A stretch of 64,000 nucleotides of DNA from Acetobacteraceae bacterium (GTDB taxonomy: Bacteria; Pseudomonadota; Alphaproteobacteria; Acetobacterales; Acetobacteraceae), in NCBI GenBank assembly GCA_027482245.1, contig JAIXWG010000061.1, forward strand, positions 303,786 through 367,785, written 5' to 3'. The notes below the pieces were generated by a model. That model did not search any database. It saw only the letters and a program-made list of their open reading frames with translations, and was not told the DNA's origin. Every line of letters begins with the position of its first letter. Within the stretch, counting starts at the first letter, position 1. Shown here one piece after another: positions 8,425-15,950 of this stretch. Both the position numbers and the translations under genes were made by a program.

Positions 8425-9001
8425 TCACGGCGGGAATGCGGTCAGGACCAGGGGCACGCATTCCATGGCCCCTTCTGGGCCCCTTCCGGCAAGGGCACGC
8501 CCGGCGTGAAGGTGGCAGGGCGCCAACCATATCGCCCGAGGCAACGCGGAAATGCCGCCAGCCATGGCTGCGGCGGTCGAGGAGGGTGAGGGAGAGGCCG
8601 TAGTCCCGGAACTTGCAGGCGATGTGCCAGCTTCGGCCGGCGGCTGTTTCAACCTCCTGCATGATCACGCCGGGGGATGGGCCGTTGCCGGAGATGCTGT
8701 GCCAGGCGAACAGAAGAAAGACGGCGGGCGGCGCGCCTTGCCGCATGCCGACCACGCGGTACCGCAGATGGGAGGCGGTGTCGAAGTTCATGGGGCGAAA
8801 CCCGTCCTCCGAATCGCGTCCCAGTCGATTACCGTCCAGACTCTCCGCCATGGCGTCCGCAACCCAATGATCGGTCCGGCGGAAAGCGTGCAGCGCCGTT
8901 GCCGCCGTCGGGTCGATGCTGGACCACGGGAGACGCTGGGCGGAGGCCAGTGGGATTGCCAGCATGGCGCCACAGACAAAGGCGCGGGCCAGTCTGATCA
9001 T
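8425..9001 (-). pseudogene. Exported hypothetical protein, frameshifted paralogue of the next gene
   Basis: The ATG at 9001 begins MIRLARAFVCGAMLAIPLASAQ, a clean signal peptide, and the frame then follows the neighbouring 189-residue protein: VFLLFAW, GVIMQEVE, WHIACKFRD and SHGWRHFRVASGD against its VFLLFRI, GFVMQRHG, WRVACEIAD and TRGWRHFRVFSGT. After SGD (near 8540) the frame diverges. The matching C-terminus (EGAMECVPL versus PGAMNCAPL) lies in another frame ending at 8425. The span is 577 bp, one base off a multiple of three. It is either a recent frameshift or a sequencing error in a G/C run. The unshifted frame would read on to 8207, antisense to the molybdenum-cofactor gene, which is unlikely. 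The start overlaps the upstream stop (ATGA). Confidence 0.6.
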
Positions 9002-9567
9002 CGCGTTCTGATCTCGGTCCCGAAGGGCAGCGGCGCGCAGTTCATGGCGCCTGGTGATTCTTGGGATGCGTACCAGCCATAGGTGCCGGAGAAGACGCGG
9101 AAGTGACGCCAACCCCGTGTGCGGGCGGGCAGCAGATGGATGGAGCCTGGGACGTTGCGCCCATCGCGCACGACGAAGCCAGGATCAGCGATTTCGCAGG
9201 CGACCCGCCAGCCTTCGCCATGCCGCTGCATCACGAAGCCCGGCGGTTCGGCGGTGCCGGTGCCGATGCGGAACAGGAGAAACACCTCCGCCCTCCCGTC
9301 GCCGTTGAGGTCGATGATCGCCCAACTGAGTTGCCGGGAGGGATCGAAGTTCAGGGACCGCCCTTCTCCCGTATCGCGGCCCGTGACAGGGCCATCGTCG
9401 TTGCGCGTGATCGACCAGGCGACGCCCTCATCCGAATTCCGGAACGCATTCAGTGCGTCCCTGACCAAGGGGGGCATGATCTGCCATTGAACGCGGTCCG
9501 ACGCGCTGGCCGATGCCCCCACGACCAGGCCAATCACCGCGCATGCGGTGGCGATGCCACGCCTCAC
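8998..9567 (-). CDS. Exported hypothetical protein (candidate periplasmic immunity protein)
   Basis: 189 residues with a signal peptide (MRRGIATACAVIGLVVGASASAS). The mature part has DLNGDGRAEVFLLF, a calcium-loop-like DxNxDGxxE element, and two cysteines (WRVACEIAD; GAMNCAPL) that could form a disulfide in the periplasm. I do not recognise a named family. It is paralogous to the following frameshifted gene, and its start overlaps the upstream peptidoglycan-hydrolase-like gene by 4 bp. A cytoplasmic muralytic protein translated together with small exported proteins is the usual layout of a secreted effector and its periplasmic immunity protein. The role is inference; export and paralogy are seen. 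Confidence 0.7.
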   Translation of the reverse strand: MRRGIATACAVIGLVVGASASASDRVQWQIMPPLVRDALNAFRNSDEGVAWSITRNDDGPVTGRDTGEGRSLNFDPSRQLSWAIIDLNGDGRAEVFLLFRIGTGTAEPPGFVMQRHGEGWRVACEIADPGFVVRDGRNVPGSIHLLPARTRGWRHFRVFSGTYGWYASQESPGAMNCAPLPFGTEIRTR

Positions 9568-10367
9568 CGCGGTGTCATTGCGGAGTAGGGAAGCGTGGCG
9601 TAGGTGCGAAGCCGGGCCTCGAGCTGATTGAATCTCGATAGATCACTCCTCTGTCCCTCGACCGAGGGCGGGATCGGCAGGCGCTGATCGCGATGGGCCA
9701 GGTATCGGCGAACCGTGGCGGGGCCCTCGCGGTGCGCGGCGGCAGCCAAACCGCTCGCTGCGATCGGAACCGGGCCATCGCGCATGCCCTCGACGGCGCT
9801 CCCGATTCGCGCCCAGCTTCCGTTCGTCCGCAATTGCTGTTCGTTGTTCCTGAGGTAGTCGTTGAAGGCGGCCTCCTGTGCCGCCGGGTTCGCGAGAAAG
9901 GCCGCGTCACTCGCGACGCCAGCGGCGCGCGCCCTGGCGGTCCACTGATTCTCGTCGTTTTTCCAGCCCGCGCCAGCAAGGCCCTCTGGCTTCATTTGGT
10001 ATCGGCCGAGCGCGGGGCGACTGCCCCGACCAACGCTTCCGTAGCCGAAATCCCCGCCCTCGCGGTTCGATTCCTCCCGCGCGATCTGCGCGCGCCATTC
10101 CGGATTGGGCTGGTTCTCCCAGGCCCTTGGCGACGCACCGCGGGTATGGGCCTGGACCTGGATGACGTCGCCATCCGGCCCGCGACGTTCATAGGCGCGG
10201 ACATGGACGACGGTGTCAGCCCCCTGGTCCGGCGCGGCACCGAGGGCCTGCCAGCCTTCCGTCACCCAGGCGCCGTAGCCTTCCCGTTCGGGATGGCCGG
10301 GCTGCCAGTAGCGGCGATCGCGCATGGCTTCGCGCAAGGCGGCTTCGTTGATGGGCAGCGTCGGCAT
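9564..10367 (-). CDS. Lytic-transglycosylase/lysozyme-like protein without signal peptide
   Basis: 267 residues, no signal peptide or membrane helix. Residues 52-80 hold VHVRAYERRGPDGDVIQVQAHTR, a short motif seen in many phage and secreted-protein contexts. Residues about 92-180 look like a transglycosylase fold: REES (E98-E99-S100), then GYGS...ALGRYQMKPEGLAGAGW (121-135), recalling the E-S...G-x-Q-M lysozyme-superfamily signature, and FLANPAAQEAAFNDYL. The remainder is unassigned. Lack of an export signal suggests delivery by a secretion system, by phage-like lysis, or as a toxin. It leads a three-gene unit (ATGA overlaps) with two exported paralogues. No type VI secretion gene is visible in the window. 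Confidence 0.65.
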   Translation of the reverse strand: MPTLPINEAALREAMRDRRYWQPGHPEREGYGAWVTEGWQALGAAPDQGADTVVHVRAYERRGPDGDVIQVQAHTRGASPRAWENQPNPEWRAQIAREESNREGGDFGYGSVGRGSRPALGRYQMKPEGLAGAGWKNDENQWTARARAAGVASDAAFLANPAAQEAAFNDYLRNNEQQLRTNGSWARIGSAVEGMRDGPVPIAASGLAAAAHREGPATVRRYLAHRDQRLPIPPSVEGQRSDLSRFNQLEARLRTYATLPYSAMTPR

Positions 10368-10445
10368 CCCAAAACTCCCAGAAAGCTGGCGCGGACTATA
10401 TGCCTATGACTGGGGATAAAGCACGAACAATCGAAACGATCTCCG

Positions 10446-10535
10446 CTAACCCTCCCCGCGCGCGAAGCCCGCGATCGCCGCCGCCAGCAGCGCCGGGTGG
10501 CTCGCGATCAGGCCATGGGTGCCCCCAAGGGTTGG
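10446..10535 (-). pseudogene. 3'-terminal fragment of an alpha/beta hydrolase gene
   Basis: Read on the minus strand, this stretch encodes GGTHGLIASHPALLAAAIAGF then ARGEG and a TAG stop (10446-10448). It matches the C-terminus of the alpha/beta hydrolase 1.6 kb away (GGPHGLIASHPALLAEAIEGF then ARGES), including its catalytic-His neighbourhood. Thirty-seven bases (10481-10517) are identical to 12096-12132. No start or body of a hydrolase precedes it; the sequence runs straight into the end of the 454-residue gene. It is a leftover of a duplication or of an insertion into an ancestral hydrolase gene. Confidence 0.75.
10481..10517. repeat. 37-bp direct repeat, copy 1
   Basis: A perfect 37-bp match to 12096-12132 in the same orientation. 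It lies in the hydrolase 3' fragment and brackets the 454-residue hypothetical gene on its downstream side. Confidence 0.9.
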
Positions 10536-10571
10536 CGCAGCCGCAGCGTGGTGCCTTGCCCCGCCCGCGCG

Positions 10572-11936
10572 TCAATGCGCCGGCGCGTCGCGGCCCAGCA
10601 CGCGCACGCGGCGCAGATGCAGGAAGCCCTTCGCCAGCTGCCTGATGCGGACGAAGCGCGCGACGAAGGGCGGCGTGAAGTCGATGGCAAAGGGATCATC
10701 GATGGCGGAGCTGACCAGCGCGGCATCGATCTTCACGAACTGCGTGGTCCAGGCGACGCTGGTGGAGGAGCTTTCCACCACGAACTGGGTGAAGCGGTCC
10801 TCCATGTCCGGGCGGTTCAGGATCTCGACGCGGGAGATCGCGTAGATGTCCAGCAGATCGACCAGCCACCAGGGCGATGTCTCCAGGGCCGTGTGGAAGC
10901 CGTAATCCCGCGGCAGATCGTGGCCGTTTGCGCCCGCGGCATCCTTCACGGGTTGGTCGAAATGCGACCAGGGCGAGGTGGAGCTGCTGAGCGAGGGCTT
11001 GCACAGCGCGAGATCCTTGACCGGCGGCGCGGGCCGCGGCGGCGCCAGCTCCATCGCGAGGCGCGCCGCGCCGGCAAAGTCCGCCTTCGCCTCGAAGGCC
11101 GCCTTCAGCACCGCCGCGCACTCCGACAGCGGCAGGGGGGCGGCGAGTTGCCGCAGCTTGCCATTGGCCGCGAACCACGCGCCCGGATGCCGCGCCGCCT
11201 GTTCCCGGAAGCAGTCCCATCGGCTGACGACGGAATGCACGAGCGTGCCGGGCTCATCCGCCCTCGGGTCATCGAGCGGGATGCGGGGCCGGAAGCGCAA
11301 ATTGTGCGTGGCGGCGAATTCGCTGACCTCGGCCACGGCAAGGCCGGACTTCTTCAGGACGGAGGCGACGAAAGGCTCGCAGAACGGCCAGGCCGGGAGC
11401 AGTCCCGCGCGCTGTTCCTCCGCCTGGTGGCGACGCTCGGCCAGCAGCAGGTCGGCGGCGCGGGCGGAGGCGACGATGAAGAACAGCAGGCATCCCCAGG
11501 GGTCTTCGAAGACGGCGGATGCGTTGCGGTGCCAGTGCCAGCCCGGCTCGCTCCGGCGCAGGTCATGGGTGATGAAGTCGATCCCCCGGTCGGTGACGGC
11601 CTGCATCATGGGATCGAGCGGCAGGTTCACCGCGAGGTCGGATTCCGACAGCAGGTAGTGGCCGTAGCCTGGCATGGCGTGGCGGAGGATGTAGAGGCCG
11701 TAGTCCACGTTGAACCAGAGCGACTTGCCGCGCGGCTGCACGGGAAGGCCGAGATGCGCCGTATCCTCCGTGTGGCTGATCACGGCATAGCCCGTGATGC
11801 CGAGTGGCCCGCGCGTCTCATCCGCGAGGATCACGGGGTGGCCCGACGGACAGGCGGCGAAGAAGCGGTCCGCCAGGCGCTTGACGTCGTCGTTCCAGGT
11901 GTAGGTCCTAAAGGCGGCGACGTAGCACAAGGACAC
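10572..11936 (-). CDS. Hypothetical protein with C-terminal discoidin-like (F5/8 type C) region
   Basis: 454 residues, GTG start at 11936 preceded directly by GAGAA. The first 250 residues (MSLCYVAAFRTYTW, WFNVDYGLYILRHAMPGYGH, LLSESDLAVNLPLD) resemble glycosyltransferase- or capsule-associated proteins, but I cannot name a family. Residues about 335-450 look like a galactose-binding jelly roll of the discoidin type: a strand with DIYAISRVEILNRPDMEDR, then FVVESSS and FVARFVRIRQLAKGFLHLRRVRVLG. No signal peptide. The gene sits alone between a hydrolase fragment and a hydrolase pseudogene that share a 37-bp repeat, suggesting it arrived as an insertion or cassette. A carbohydrate-related role is a guess from the C-terminal fold. 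Confidence 0.75.
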   Translation of the reverse strand: MSLCYVAAFRTYTWNDDVKRLADRFFAACPSGHPVILADETRGPLGITGYAVISHTEDTAHLGLPVQPRGKSLWFNVDYGLYILRHAMPGYGHYLLSESDLAVNLPLDPMMQAVTDRGIDFITHDLRRSEPGWHWHRNASAVFEDPWGCLLFFIVASARAADLLLAERRHQAEEQRAGLLPAWPFCEPFVASVLKKSGLAVAEVSEFAATHNLRFRPRIPLDDPRADEPGTLVHSVVSRWDCFREQAARHPGAWFAANGKLRQLAAPLPLSECAAVLKAAFEAKADFAGAARLAMELAPPRPAPPVKDLALCKPSLSSSTSPWSHFDQPVKDAAGANGHDLPRDYGFHTALETSPWWLVDLLDIYAISRVEILNRPDMEDRFTQFVVESSSTSVAWTTQFVKIDAALVSSAIDDPFAIDFTPPFVARFVRIRQLAKGFLHLRRVRVLGRDAPAH

Positions 11937-12045
11937 TTCTCACAATTAGTTGCGAACAAGAAATCGTGATGCTGGCGGCGCCCGTCAAGCGGCGCGCCGC
12001 GTTCGCCCTGCCGCCCTGGCCGGAAAGGGCGCCATGCCATCCGCG

Positions 12046-12891
12046 TCAGGCCATCGTGCCGGTGCTTTCCCCCCGAGCGAAGCCCTCGATGGCCTCCGCC
12101 AGCAGCGCCGGGTGGCTCGCGATCAGGCCATGCGGCCCGCCCGGCACCACGACCAGCCGCGCGCCCTTCACCAGCCCGGCGGTGGGACGGCCGGTGAGGT
12201 CGATGGGGCAGGTCGCATCCGCATCGCCCTGGATGACCAGCAGCGGCAGGTCGAGCGCCGCGAGTTCGGCGCGGAAATCCGTCTCCGCCAGCGACCGGTG
12301 GAAGGCCAGCAGCGCGGGGAGAGAGGCGGTGAGCGCATCGGCGCGGATGGCGTCGAGCAGCGCGTCGGAGGGAAGCGGCCCGCCAAAGGGCCGCGCGTTC
12401 TCCGCGAGTCACTGCGGGAAATCGTCGAGCATCGCGGCACGCAGCGCCGCCAGCGCCTCCGCCGGGATGCCCGCCGCGTTGTCGGCGCGCCGGGCCAGCA
12501 GCGGTGTGGTGGGGCCGATGAGGACCAGGCGCGCGATGCGGGATGCGCCGTGGCGCGCGAGGTATCGCACTGCCTCCCCGGCCGCGCCGGACATGGCGAC
12601 CAGCGTGACGGCGCGGAGGTCATGCGCCGCCAGCACATCGGCCAGGTCATCGGCCAGCGTGTCGTAATCCATGCCACCGCCGGTGTCGGCCGAGCGGCCA
12701 TGGCCGCGGCGGTCATAGGCCAGGGCGCAAAAACCCTGCGCTTCCAGTCGCGCCATGATGGCCCCCCAGGAGAGGGAGGAGAGCGACCAGCTCGCCAGCA
12801 GGACCACGGGCGGGCCGGCGCCCGCCCCCCGCGTGACCAGGGCGACGCCGTCGCGGGTGACGACATGACCGGTGGGGAGGATCGCGCTCAT
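12046..12891 (-). pseudogene. Alpha/beta hydrolase interrupted by an in-frame TGA
   Basis: An 846-bp frame of 281 sense-length codons encoding an alpha/beta hydrolase. The oxyanion strand PPVVLLASWSLSS is present, the nucleophile elbow VAMSGAAGEA has Ser101, the acid loop is QGDADATCP, and the catalytic His lies in GGPHGL near the C-terminus. Codon 161 (complement of 12409-12411) is TGA inside the run DDFPQ-stop-LAENARPFGG; the frame is otherwise intact on both sides, so a single TGG to TGA change (Trp) explains it. As written it makes a 160-residue product lacking Asp and His, hence inactive. The ATG at 12891 overlaps the stop of the upstream membrane-protein gene. Confidence 0.85.
12096..12132. 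repeat. 37-bp direct repeat, copy 2
   Basis: Perfect match to 10481-10517, lying within the 3' part of the full-length hydrolase frame. With copy 1 it brackets about 1.6 kb that contains the 454-residue gene. Confidence 0.9.
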
Positions 12892-13295
12892 GCCAGCGCC
12901 TCCGCCACCGGGGCCTGGCGCAGCGCGGCGGCCTGGGCGATGGCGAGGGCCAGCACGGCGGCGGCCTGGAAGGCGATGAAGGCGGCGCCGAGCGCGGCGG
13001 GCGCCAGCAGCAGGATGCCCAGCACGCTTTCCGCGACCCAGGCCAGGTTCAGCGCCACCACCAGCCGCACCGCGTTGCGCGGCGGCGCGACAGCCAGGCC
13101 GAGCCAGGCGACCAGTGCGGCCCAGGCCAGGAAGAACAGCCCCGTGCCGCGCAGCAGGCCAGCGGGCAGGCCGAAGGGCTCGGCCAGGGCACCGGCGGCG
13201 CCGGCCAGCAGCAGGCCGGTGGCGCCGCTCGCCCCCGCATCGGCCAGCAGGGACAGGCGCAGGAAACGCGTGGGCAGCAGCCTCGTCGTGAACAT
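12888..13295 (-). CDS. Small four-helix membrane protein
   Basis: 135 residues with four predicted membrane segments: SGATGLLLAGAAGAL, GLFFLAWAALVAWLGLAV, LVVALNLAWVAESVLGILLL and IAFQAAAVLALAIAQAAAL. It starts MFTTRLLPTRFLRLSLLADA. An AGGAGG lies 6-7 nt before the ATG at 13295, which makes this start better than an in-frame ATG at 13334. It resembles uncharacterised small integral membrane proteins encoded next to alpha/beta hydrolases and XRE regulators. It is the first gene of a two-gene unit with the hydrolase (ATGA overlap) and is divergent from the XRE regulator, 111 bp away, which is its likely controller. Confidence 0.8.
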   Translation of the reverse strand: MFTTRLLPTRFLRLSLLADAGASGATGLLLAGAAGALAEPFGLPAGLLRGTGLFFLAWAALVAWLGLAVAPPRNAVRLVVALNLAWVAESVLGILLLAPAALGAAFIAFQAAAVLALAIAQAAALRQAPVAEALA

Positions 13296-13352
13296 CGTCG
13301 TCCTCCTTCTGCTTGGGACGATCGCAGCCAACACCCGGGGCCGGCCGCGGGG

Positions 13353-13373
13353 CGATGACGTCGGAGGTTATCG
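13353..13373. promoter_or_regulatory. Candidate operator: imperfect dyad between XRE gene and its divergent unit
   Basis: CGATGAC, seven bases, GTTATCG: six of seven arm positions are complementary. It lies 34 bp before the XRE-regulator start and 58 bp before the membrane-protein start. The position suits autoregulation plus control of the divergent pair. Found by eye only. Confidence 0.35.
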
Positions 13374-13406
13374 TGGCGGCGCGCGCGGGCGCGGTAGGCT
13401 TCCGCC

Positions 13407-14207
13407 ATGCAGACCCATCCCACCGTCCCGGCCTGGCAGGTCGGCCCGCTGCTCCGCGCCTGGCGAGAGCGGCGGCGGCGCAGCCAGATGGACCTGTCGC
13501 TGGAAGCCGGCATCAGCCAGCGGCACCTGAGCTATGTCGAGGGCGGCCGCGCCCGGCCCAGCCGCGACATGGTGCTCCGCATCGCGGAGGAACTGGCCGT
13601 GCCGCTGCGCGAACGCAACGCGCTGCTGCTGGCCGCGGGCTACGCCCCCGCCTTCGCGGAGGAACGCGCGGAGGCCGCGCCCTGGCGCGGCGTGGTGGAG
13701 GCGATCCTGGCCGCCCATGCGCCCTTCCCAGCGCTGGCGGTGGACCGGCACTGGACGATGCTGGCGGCGAATGCGGCGGTGGCGCCGCTGCTGGCGGGCA
13801 TCGCCAATCGCGCGCTGCTGACGCCGCCGGTGAATGTGCTGCGGCTCAGCCTGCATCCGCGCGGGCTGCTGCCGCTGATCGGCAACGCGCATGAATGGCG
13901 CACGCATGTGCTGGAACGGCTGCGCCATCAGGTGGCGGCGACGGGCGATCCGGTGCTGGCCGCGCTGCTGGCGGAACTCGCGGCGCTGCCGGCACCCGAT
14001 CCGGTGCCGGCCAGCGCGCCCGGCCTGGCACCGGGCGGCATCGCCGTGCCGCTGCTGCTGGATAGCCCGGCGGGCCGGCTTTCCCTGCTCTCCACCACCA
14101 CCGTCTTCGGGACGCCGGTGGACGTCACGCTCTCCGAACTCGCGATCGAGGCCTTCTACCCCGCGGACGAGGCGACGGCGGAGCGCCTGCGGCGGCTTTC
14201 TGGCTGA
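13407..14207 (+). CDS. XRE-family regulator with MmyB-type ligand-binding domain
   Basis: 266 residues. The N-terminal helix-turn-helix spans about residues 12-70: LLRAWRERRRRSQMDLSLEA, then ISQRHLSYVEGGRARPSRDM and VLRIAEELAVPLRERNALLL, the classic form of this group. Residues about 95-265 match the MmyB-like transcription-regulator ligand-binding domain (ALAVDRHWTMLAANAAVAPLL, NVLRLSLHPRGLLPLI, LSTTTVFGTPVDVTLSELAIEAFYPAD). Such PAS-like domains bind fatty acids or acyl-CoA in characterised relatives. Regulators of this type usually sit divergent to the genes they control, here the membrane protein and alpha/beta hydrolase. The hydrolase being broken may leave this regulator without its main target. 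Confidence 0.92.
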   Translation: MQTHPTVPAWQVGPLLRAWRERRRRSQMDLSLEAGISQRHLSYVEGGRARPSRDMVLRIAEELAVPLRERNALLLAAGYAPAFAEERAEAAPWRGVVEAILAAHAPFPALAVDRHWTMLAANAAVAPLLAGIANRALLTPPVNVLRLSLHPRGLLPLIGNAHEWRTHVLERLRHQVAATGDPVLAALLAELAALPAPDPVPASAPGLAPGGIAVPLLLDSPAGRLSLLSTTTVFGTPVDVTLSELAIEAFYPADEATAERLRRLSG

Positions 14208-14238
14208 GCGCCCGCGGCGCGGGCCCGGCTGAAGGCCC

Positions 14239-15705
14239 TCAGCGCACCAGCGCCTGGGCCGCTTCCATCGTCTGGCCGACGGTGCCGGAGACGTCCTGCA
14301 CGGCGGAGGAGATCTCCTCCACGCTCGACAGCACGGCGGAGACGGCGGCGGCGGCGCTCTGCGCGCTGGCCGACATCTCCTGCGTCACGGCGGCCTGCTG
14401 CGTCACGGCCGTCGCGGCGCGCGACACTTCCTCCCGCACCGTGGTCACCTGGCCGCGGATCGCTTCCATCGCCTTGGCGACGCTGGCGGAGCGGCCCTGC
14501 AGGCCGTCGATCTCCTTGGTGATCTGCTCCGTCGCGCGCGCGGCCTGGACCGCCAGGCTCTTCACCTCCGACGCCACGACGGAGAAGCCCTTGCCGGCGT
14601 CGCCGGCGCGCGCGGCCTCGATCGTCGCGTTGAGGGAGAGCAGGTTGATCTGGCTGGCGATGTCGCGGATCAGGGCGACGATGCCGCCCATCGCCTGCGC
14701 GGCGCTGGCCAGGCCCTGCGTGTCCGTGCCCACGGCCTCGGCCTGCGCGAAGGCCGCGTCGGTGGCGGCGCGGGAGGTTTCCATGTTGCCGGCGATGGCG
14801 GTGATGGAGGCGGCGAGCGCTTCCGCATTGCCGGCGACGGACTGCACATCGCCCGTCGCGGTGCCGGCGGCGCCGCGGGCGGCCCCCGCTTCCTGGTTCG
14901 ACCGGCTGACGGCGACGTCGATGGCGTCGATGTAGACCTTCAGCTTCGCCATCATCTCCATGCGGGTGGTGATGTCGGTGGCGAACTTCACCACCTTCGT
15001 CACCACGCCGCGGTGGTCGAGGATGGGGTTGTAGGAAGCCTCAATCCAGACCGGCCGGCCGCCCTTGGCGAGGCGGCGATACTGCCCGACATGCGGCGCG
15101 CCCGACCGCAGCGTGTCCCAGAAGGCGGCGTATTCGGCGGAACCGGCGGCGCCGGGTTCGATGAAGATCCGGTGGTGCTGGCCGACCACGTCTTCCGCCC
15201 GGTAGTCCATCAGGCGCAGGAAATTCTCGTTGGCCTTCAGGATGGTGCCGTCGATGGCGAATTCGATCACCGCCTGGGCGCGACCGATGGCGGCGATCTG
15301 GGCGGCGTAGTCCAGGTTCAGCAGGCGGTGATGCGCGTCCTCCCACTCCACCACGAAGCCGGTGCGGCGGCCCGCTTCCATCAGCGGCGTCACCAGCAGG
15401 TCGAAGGCGCGGGTGCCGATGCGGATGGTGGCCGCGTGCGGCTTGGCCAGCACCGCGAGCATCCGGCGCTGGTGGTCGGGCGTCTTGTGAAAGACGTCGA
15501 TGTTGCTGCCCATCAGCGTCGCCATGCTGAAGCGGGGAAGCTCTCGCTTCAGCTCCTCCTCCGCCTCGGTCATCATCTCCCGCACCGCGCGGTTCATGTA
15601 GACGATGTTTAGGTCCGCATCGGCGATCATGATCTTGGCACGCAGGCAGTCCAGCGCGGCAAGGCGTTCGGTGGACCGGTCGGGTCGCTGGGCTCGGATG
15701 AACAT
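14239..15705 (-). CDS. PAS-containing soluble methyl-accepting chemotaxis protein
   Basis: 488 residues without membrane helices. Two PAS domains lie at about 8-110 (IMIADADLNIVYMNRAVREM) and about 130-235 (AVIEFAIDGTILKANENFLR, then FVEWEDAHHR-type flanks), followed by a receptor signalling domain with the conserved tip INLLSLNATIEAARAGDAGK and GFSVVASEVKSLAVQAARAT. This layout is that of cytoplasmic Aer/BdlA-like sensors that read redox or oxygen state through a PAS-bound cofactor. The start at 15705 (MFIRAQRPDRS) precedes the first PAS domain; upstream in-frame codons run into the intergenic region. The gene is divergent from a second chemoreceptor and an FNR-like box lies between them. 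Confidence 0.92.
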   Translation of the reverse strand: MFIRAQRPDRSTERLAALDCLRAKIMIADADLNIVYMNRAVREMMTEAEEELKRELPRFSMATLMGSNIDVFHKTPDHQRRMLAVLAKPHAATIRIGTRAFDLLVTPLMEAGRRTGFVVEWEDAHHRLLNLDYAAQIAAIGRAQAVIEFAIDGTILKANENFLRLMDYRAEDVVGQHHRIFIEPGAAGSAEYAAFWDTLRSGAPHVGQYRRLAKGGRPVWIEASYNPILDHRGVVTKVVKFATDITTRMEMMAKLKVYIDAIDVAVSRSNQEAGAARGAAGTATGDVQSVAGNAEALAASITAIAGNMETSRAATDAAFAQAEAVGTDTQGLASAAQAMGGIVALIRDIASQINLLSLNATIEAARAGDAGKGFSVVASEVKSLAVQAARATEQITKEIDGLQGRSASVAKAMEAIRGQVTTVREEVSRAATAVTQQAAVTQEMSASAQSAAAAVSAVLSSVEEISSAVQDVSGTVGQTMEAAQALVR

Positions 15706-15808
15706 GGCGGATTCCCTGGCGTGCGGCGGGGTGGGGGAGAGCGGCGGCACCCCTAGCGTGACGCCGGTTGCCCGCTTCTTAATGGGATGCAACGATCCTC
15801 TCGCCGTG

Positions 15809-15822
15809 TTGATCCAGATCAA
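15809..15822. promoter_or_regulatory. FNR/FixK-type binding box
   Basis: TTGATCCAGATCAA: a perfect TTGAT-N4-ATCAA palindrome, the consensus for FNR/FixK/Anr regulators. It sits in the 245-bp gap between two divergent chemoreceptor genes, 104 bp from the minus-strand start and 129 bp from the plus-strand start. This implies oxygen-dependent control of one or both. The match is seen; binding is inference. Confidence 0.65.
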
Positions 15823-15950
15823 TGCGCGCCGAGGCGGTCCATGCCAGGGCCTCGCGACCCAGCAGTCCCGCCATCCGTCCTAACCGCCGTTCAATCCTTT
15901 GCTGCGAGGGTGGCCGGCCGGACGTTTCGCCGGCCTGCCGAGGTTACCCG

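Noticed and set aside
8207..9112. 301-codon minus frame covering the small exported protein
   Set aside because: Its C-terminal part lies antisense to the molybdenum-cofactor gene and lacks similarity to the paralogue; a frameshift in a shorter gene explains the data better.
12168..12866. 232-codon alternative minus frame in the hydrolase region
   Set aside because: Ser/Arg/Pro-rich translation without motifs; the hydrolase frame carries the catalytic triad on both sides of the stop.
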